Shown here piece after piece: positions 32,324-36,919 of a DNA stretch of 36,919 nt (within the stretch, counting starts at the first letter, position 1; each line of letters begins with the position of its first letter). The stretch is from Gemmatimonadota bacterium. GTDB lineage: Bacteria; Gemmatimonadota; Gemmatimonadetes; Gemmatimonadales; Gemmatimonadaceae. A program made the translations under genes and the position numbers. The DNA lies in assembly GCA_025359135.1 (NCBI GenBank), contig JANYHJ010000211.1:1-36919 (forward strand). Direction: 5' to 3'. Below the pieces are notes generated by a model. That model was given only the letters and a program-made list of their open reading frames with translations. It searched no databases and was not told the origin of the DNA.

Positions 32324-32938
32324 GGATGCTCGGAGCAGAGTGCGTGAGTGACTGCGCGGCCAGCGGCCGGACGATGCCAGCGACATCATCGGGGCGAGCG
32401 GGACGATCGTCAAGGTGCTCCAGCCGACCACGCACGGTAGTGGACGGCCGCATCTGGTCGAGCAGCGGCAATGGCGTGGACATGCTTGCACCGGACGGCT
32501 ACAGGTCCGTGAAGTACCTCTCTCGCATCGAATTCCGCGAGCCAACATCGGACTACCAGGTTTCCGGGCGACGATTCATGGACCGCCCGTGTGCAACGTG
32601 TCGCCCTCGAGGAGCGAGGTCGAGTGTTTCCAGGCTGGTTGCTCCGCTATTTGTATCGCACGTTGATCCGGAGCACGGCTTCGCGCTTCGCGAAGGCCTG
32701 TGCCCATCGAGGAGGTCGCACATGAGACACCCCAACGGGAACGTTCTCGCCAGCATCGGCAACACCCCGCTCATCGACATGGGCGCGGCTCTCGGTGCCG
32801 ACGCGCACGCGGCCTTCTGTTGCGTTGCAGCAGACGAACGCCTGAGCGCGGCCGCCACGTGCGTGACACCGCCATGCCCGCGCCGCATATTCGCCGAGGC
32901 CGTCCGCGTCCCGATTTCTCGCCTCGTCGCGCTTCCCG
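32324..32938. other. 615-bp intergenic region without a clear intact gene
   Basis: Between the epimerase start and the kinase start no intact recognisable gene is found on either strand. Both promoters should lie here. The region has a short perfect palindrome CTTCGCGAAG near 32690, and a strong ribosome site with a stub reading frame (32710-32938). Short frames elsewhere in it show no recognisable product. It may be an eroded gene. Confidence 0.6.
32710..32938 (+). pseudogene. Possible cysteine-synthase N-terminal remnant
   Basis: AGGAGG (32710-32715) lies 6 bases before ATG 32722. The frame begins MRHPNGNVLASIGNTPLIDM, whose IGNTPLI segment is the hallmark N-terminus of cysteine synthase and cystathionine beta-synthase. 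After about 20 residues the resemblance ends, with no Lys-containing cofactor motif, and the frame runs on into the kinase gene in another phase. This looks like the 5' stub of a deleted gene, or an upstream leader frame. The match is short and could be chance. Confidence 0.35.
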
Positions 32939-35590
32939 GTGCCCGACCCACTCGACACCCTGAACACCGCACTCGCCGACCGGTATCGCATCGAAAGCGA
33001 GCTCGGCGCCGGCGGCATGGCCACCGTCTATCGGGCACGCGATCTCCGGCACGATCGCGACGTCGCCATCAAGGTGCTCTTGCCCGAGCTCTCGGTGGCC
33101 GTGGGCGGCGAGCGCTTCCTGGCCGAGATCCGCACCACGGCGCGACTGCAGCATCCCCACATCCTGCCGCTGCTCGACAGCGGCCACGCCGACGCGCTGC
33201 TCTTCTACGTGATGCCGCTCGTGGAGGGTGAGTCGCTGCGTGCACGGCTCGAGCGCAGTCGTCCGCTTCCGATCGACGAGGCGCTGCGACTCGCGCGCGA
33301 AGTGGCGCGCGCACTCGACTTCGCGCACCGGCAGGGCGTGGTGCATCGCGACATCAAGCCGGAGAACATCCTGCTGCAGGATGGGCAGGCACTGGTCGCC
33401 GACTTCGGAATCGCGCTGGCTATCGCATCCGCAGGTACGTCGCGGCTCACGGGCACGGGACTCAGCCTCGGCACGCCGCACTACATGGCGCCCGAACAGG
33501 CGATGGGCGAACGCACGCTCGACGCGCGCGCCGACATCTATGCGCTGGGCGCCGTGACCTACGAGATGCTCGCCGGCGAGCCGCCGTTCACGGGACCGAA
33601 CACGCAGAGCATCGTGGCCAAGCTGCTGACGGAGCGGCCAACGTCGCTGCGGACGGTTCGCGATACGGTACCGGTGAACGTGGACGCGGCGGTGTTGCGT
33701 GCCCTGGCGAAGCTGCCGGCTGATCGCCCACAATCGGCGGCGGAGTTCGCCGATGCGTTGGTGGCGACCGCACCAGAGGGCGCCATGCCGGCGACCGCGA
33801 CGCGGACCAGGCCCGCGAGCGCGAATGCGAACATCGCGTCGACTTGGGCTGCGCCGCGCCGATCTGCCGCCGTACAGGCGGCCGCCGGCATCCTGCTGAT
33901 CGGCCTCGCCGCAGTGGCTGGGTGGTTTGCCGCGCGCCGCGCCCCCTCTGGCGGGGCTTCGCAGGACGACCGGGTCACGGTGACGTCGATCGTACCGCCG
34001 TCGGGCTACACGCTCGCGGAACGCAACGCCATCGCGTTGCGCCCCGATGGGCGCGCGATCGTGCAGGTGCTCATCGCCGGCGATGGGTCACGCGGCCTCT
34101 GGCGGCGCGCGCTGGATCGCGACGAGCTGGTGCCGATCACCGGCACCGCGGGCGCCGAGGCGCCGTTCTGGTCGAGCGACGGCCGCAGGATCGGCTACTT
34201 CGCGCGCGGGGCGCTGTGGGTCATCAACGAGCGCGGCGAGCAGACATCGCTCTGCCCAGTAGCCGGCCCACTCTCGGGATCGTGGAGCCCGTTCGACACC
34301 ATCGCCTTCGCCCATCGCGGCGGCGTGAGCACGGTGAGCGCGCGTGGCGGCGCCTGCCGGGTCATCGTGAGCGCGGACTCCGCCCCCGACGCGATGGTCT
34401 CGTTCCTCGCCGATGGCGCGCGCCTCATGCTGTCGCCCATTTCAGGACGAGGCACGCCGATCCGCGTGGTCAACCTGACCGGGCACGTGCTGCGCCAACT
34501 GCCTGACAGCGAGGCGGCTGCGAGCGTCGTGGGTGACCTGCTCGTCACCTTCAACTCGACGAATCGGTCGGTCGAGGCGCGCCGGTTCGATGCCAGCTCG
34601 CTCGAGATCATCGGCCCGAAGATCCGGCTCGTCAGTGACGTGCGCAACTCGAGCGGCCTCCCCACGCTCAGTGTCGCCGCGAGTGGCGATCTGGTGTACC
34701 TGGGCGGCACCATCGATCGCCCGTATCTCGAGTACGATGCCCGCGGTCTTCTGCTGGACACGGTGCGCATCGAAGGGACCTGGACCATCTCGGCTCGCTC
34801 GCGTGCCGTCGGCCCGCCGTTGGTGGCACTGGCCGGGCGCCTCGCCGGCGTGTGGCTCTACGAGCTCGACGCCGATCGCCCCACACGACTGCCGTTGGCG
34901 GATTCACTCTGGGGCATCAGTCCAGTGCTCAGCCGCGACGGACGCACCATCGCGTATGGCGTGCGAGGACGCCAGAGCTGCGGGATCGCCGTGCGCGACC
35001 TCGCCTCGGGGAGCGAACGGCTGATCGGCATGCGCGTCATCCGCACGCAGCTGCCGTGCGACTGGCCCTTGAGCTGGACCCCCGATGCCCGCGCGCTGCT
35101 CGTGCGACGCGACACGGCGCTCGCCATCGTGCGCGTGGAGGACGGCGCGGTGACGCGCACGCTCTTTCGCCCCGGACGCGTGTACGAGGCGAGCATCGAT
35201 CCCACGGGCGCGCGTCTTGCCTTGAGCTCCGACGAGACGGGGCGGCCGGAGGTGTACGTGATGCCGCTCGCGGGCGGCACGGCCACGCGCGTGACGACCA
35301 CGGGCGGCCGCTGGCCGCAGTGGGGGAGCACCGGTCGCACACTCTACTTCCTCACCTCGGGCGGCCGCGCGAATGAGGTGCACTTCGGCGCCGATGGTGG
35401 GGCCCCCGGCGCGGAGCGGGTGCTGTTCGCGCCGCCAACCTGGCGTCGCTCGATCTTCAACGACAACGGGACCGGCTTCGCCGTGGTCGGCGACGGCGAA
35501 CGGTTTGTCGTGCGGCAGTCGCCGTCGGCGCCGCACGCGACCTTCGTGCAGGGGTGGCGGGCGCTGATGACGGCGACGGCGGGGCGGTAG
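32939..35590 (+). CDS. Transmembrane Ser/Thr protein kinase with extracytoplasmic propeller
   Basis: 883 residues, GTG start. Kinase motifs: LGAGGMATVYRARDL (22-36), AIKVL with Lys45, VVHRDIKPENILL (134-146), VADFGIA (153-159) and LGTPHYMAPEQ (177-187); catalytic Asp138 and DFG Asp155 are present. A Ser/Ala/Thr-rich linker (280-313) leads to a membrane helix (about 314-334, GILLIGLAAVAGWFAARR). The rest is a repeat domain of TolB/WD40-like blades, such as GAEAPFWSSDGRRIGYFARG, ISPVLSRDGRTIAYGVRG and EASIDPTGARLALSSDETG. PknB-like kinases with such external sensors are abundant in Gemmatimonadota and Acidobacteriota. It probably senses an extracytoplasmic signal. Confidence 0.93.
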   Translation: MPDPLDTLNTALADRYRIESELGAGGMATVYRARDLRHDRDVAIKVLLPELSVAVGGERFLAEIRTTARLQHPHILPLLDSGHADALLFYVMPLVEGESLRARLERSRPLPIDEALRLAREVARALDFAHRQGVVHRDIKPENILLQDGQALVADFGIALAIASAGTSRLTGTGLSLGTPHYMAPEQAMGERTLDARADIYALGAVTYEMLAGEPPFTGPNTQSIVAKLLTERPTSLRTVRDTVPVNVDAAVLRALAKLPADRPQSAAEFADALVATAPEGAMPATATRTRPASANANIASTWAAPRRSAAVQAAAGILLIGLAAVAGWFAARRAPSGGASQDDRVTVTSIVPPSGYTLAERNAIALRPDGRAIVQVLIAGDGSRGLWRRALDRDELVPITGTAGAEAPFWSSDGRRIGYFARGALWVINERGEQTSLCPVAGPLSGSWSPFDTIAFAHRGGVSTVSARGGACRVIVSADSAPDAMVSFLADGARLMLSPISGRGTPIRVVNLTGHVLRQLPDSEAAASVVGDLLVTFNSTNRSVEARRFDASSLEIIGPKIRLVSDVRNSSGLPTLSVAASGDLVYLGGTIDRPYLEYDARGLLLDTVRIEGTWTISARSRAVGPPLVALAGRLAGVWLYELDADRPTRLPLADSLWGISPVLSRDGRTIAYGVRGRQSCGIAVRDLASGSERLIGMRVIRTQLPCDWPLSWTPDARALLVRRDTALAIVRVEDGAVTRTLFRPGRVYEASIDPTGARLALSSDETGRPEVYVMPLAGGTATRVTTTGGRWPQWGSTGRTLYFLTSGGRANEVHFGADGGAPGAERVLFAPPTWRRSIFNDNGTGFAVVGDGERFVVRQSPSAPHATFVQGWRALMTATAGR

Positions 35591-35720
35591 GCGCGAGCGG
35601 CATGCGTCCACTCCGATACTTGTCGGGAACCCCGCCCCGCGCCCGCGCTTTTGCTCCCGCCTGCGCCCGGTCTCACCTTTCCCGAGTCGCCGCGCGCCAC
35701 CTCCGCACCTGCCGACCGCC

Positions 35721-36919
35721 ATGCCCGTGACCTCCGTCCCCCCCCGTGCCCGCGTCGTCGTCATCGGCGGCGGCGTCATCGGCTGCTCCGTGGCCTACCA
35801 TCTGGCGCACATGGGGTGCACGGACGTGGTCCTCCTCGAGCGCCACAGCCTCACCGCGGGCACCACGTGGCACTCCGCCGGGCTGATGGTCACCTTCGGC
35901 TCCACGAGCGAAACGTCCACCGAGTTCCGCAAGTACACGCGCGACCTCTACGCGCGACTCGAAGCCGAGACCGGACAGGCCACGGGATTCAAGCCCGTGG
36001 GGTTCATCGAAGTCGCCTGCGACACCGACCGGCTCGAGGAGTACCGCCGCGTGTCCGCCTTCAACCGCCATTGCGGCGTGGACGTGCACGAGATCTCGGC
36101 GCGCGAGGTGGCGGACCTCTTCCCGCTCGCGCGCACCGACGACATCCTCGCCGGCTTCTACGTGAAGGAAGACGGCCGCGTGGATCCGGTGGACGTGACG
36201 ATGGCGCTCGCCAAGGGCGCGCGACTCAAGGGGGTGAAGATCCTCGAAGGCGTGGGCGTCACCGGCATCACGCAGCATCGCGGCGCGGTCACCGGCGTCA
36301 ACACCCCGCTCGGCCACATCGAGGCCGAGTATGTGGTGAACTGCGCCGGCGCGTGGGGACGCCAGGTGGGCGCCCTGGCCGGCGTCACCGTGCCGCTGCA
36401 GGCCGCCGAGCACTACTACCTGCTCACCGAGGCGATTGCCGGCGTCTCCAAGCAGTGGCCGGTGCTCGAGGATCCCGGCTCGTACGGCTACTTCCGCGAG
36501 GAGGGAGGCGGCCTGATGCTCGGCCTCTTCGAGCCGGTGTGCGCGCCGTGGATGGTGGATGGCGTGCCCGACGACTTCGCCTTCGGCGAGATCGCCCCCG
36601 ACTGGGAGCGCATGGGCGGTTATATCGCCAAGGCGATGGATCGCGTGCCGATCACCCACGACACCGGCGTGCGCAAGCTGTTCTGCGGCCCGGAGTCGTT
36701 CACGCCGGACTTGAAGCCGTGCCTGGGCGAAGCGCCGGAACTCAAGAACTTCTTCGTGGCCGCGGGGCTCAACTCGATCGGCATCCTCACCGGCGGCGGC
36801 GTGGGACGCGCCATGGCGCACTGGATCCTGAACGGTCGGGCCGACGTGGACGTGACCGGCTTCCACATTGACCGGCTGCACGCCTACCAGGCGACGCCCG
36901 AGTATCGCCGCACGCGCAC
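35721..36919 (+). CDS. FAD-dependent dehydrogenase, sarcosine/dimethylglycine type (3' end outside window)
   Basis: The frame is open from ATG 35721 to the window end, 399 residues visible. RVVVIGGGVIGCSVAYHL (11-28) is the FAD Rossmann motif, and AGTTWHSAGLM (46-56) carries the His51 to which FAD is covalently bound in dimethylglycine and sarcosine dehydrogenases. VVNCAGAWG, ITHDTGVRKLFCGPESFTPD and GLNSIGILTGGGVGRAMAHWI are typical of that family. Full members run ~800 residues with a C-terminal GcvT-like folate domain, which would lie beyond the window. The enzyme would oxidatively demethylate N-methylglycines. It follows the kinase by 130 bases on the same strand. Confidence 0.9.
   Translation, partial: MPVTSVPPRARVVVIGGGVIGCSVAYHLAHMGCTDVVLLERHSLTAGTTWHSAGLMVTFGSTSETSTEFRKYTRDLYARLEAETGQATGFKPVGFIEVACDTDRLEEYRRVSAFNRHCGVDVHEISAREVADLFPLARTDDILAGFYVKEDGRVDPVDVTMALAKGARLKGVKILEGVGVTGITQHRGAVTGVNTPLGHIEAEYVVNCAGAWGRQVGALAGVTVPLQAAEHYYLLTEAIAGVSKQWPVLEDPGSYGYFREEGGGLMLGLFEPVCAPWMVDGVPDDFAFGEIAPDWERMGGYIAKAMDRVPITHDTGVRKLFCGPESFTPDLKPCLGEAPELKNFFVAAGLNSIGILTGGGVGRAMAHWILNGRADVDVTGFHIDRLHAYQATPEYRRTR

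Noticed and set aside
35673-36881. Minus-strand frame over the FAD dehydrogenase
   Set aside because: His/Arg/Glu-rich shadow of a plus-strand gene whose FAD and covalent-flavin motifs are intact.
1-36919. tRNA, rRNA, prophage or insertion sequence
   Set aside because: Reading the gaps between genes showed no tRNA-like cloverleaf, no transposase and no phage genes; this was by eye, so small RNAs may be missed.

Overview
The window is about 37 kb of very GC-rich bacterial chromosome, densely packed with short operons. High GC, frequent GTG starts with 4-base GTGA overlaps, a kinase with an extracellular propeller, DUF2911, DinB/YfiT-type proteins and a bacterial SET protein together suggest a soil or water bacterium of the Gemmatimonadota type. 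That placement is inference from gene content; no rRNA or tRNA gene was seen.

Layout. 1-3438 (+): the end of an alpha/beta hydrolase, an 8-copy 11-bp tandem repeat that starts on its stop codon, an exported M20 peptidase and a coupled PLP decarboxylase. 3448-4138: a small membrane protein bracketed on both sides by long inverted repeats. 4138-8879 (-): a central carbon operon, tal > pyk > PhnP-like hydrolase > pgi. 8977-18232 (-, with one + gene inside): the most interesting block. It encodes a GT2 polysaccharide synthase, a membrane-anchored HEAT-repeat protein, a large Hpt/receiver/degenerate-GGDEF protein, an opposed CheY-like receiver, a NodB-type deacetylase, a TPR plus outer-membrane-barrel protein and a DUF2911 protein. 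Its parts match the logic of synthase-dependent exopolysaccharide systems of the Pga type, but its regulatory and HEAT components are different.

18314-24331 (-): a SET-domain methyltransferase, a 1184-residue internally duplicated CPBP membrane protease, a Tat-exported DUF411 protein, a YfiT-type DinB protein and an ATP-grasp ligase. 24496-25473 (+): a threonine-dehydratase-like enzyme whose stop codon lies in a repeat arm. 25534-29413 (-): a short MscL, a HerA-like ATPase with a coiled-coil tail, a DinB protein and a lipoprotein. 29513-31297: divergent VOC and MarR genes around a palindromic AT-rich operator, then an exported protein of unknown function. 31346-32323 (-): an NAD-dependent epimerase. 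32324-32938: a 615-bp gap holding a well-formed ribosome site and a cysteine-synthase-like N-terminal stub. 32939-35590 (+): a transmembrane Ser/Thr kinase. 35721 to the end (+): an FAD-dependent dehydrogenase of the sarcosine/dimethylglycine type, cut by the window edge.

The leading candidate for an undescribed system is 8977-17666: an exopolysaccharide synthase, modifier and exporter set apparently governed by a phosphorelay hub whose GGDEF domain has lost its catalytic motif. A dispersed inverted-repeat family with core CCTGAGCGAAGCGAAGGAC is the main structural signal not explained by genes.
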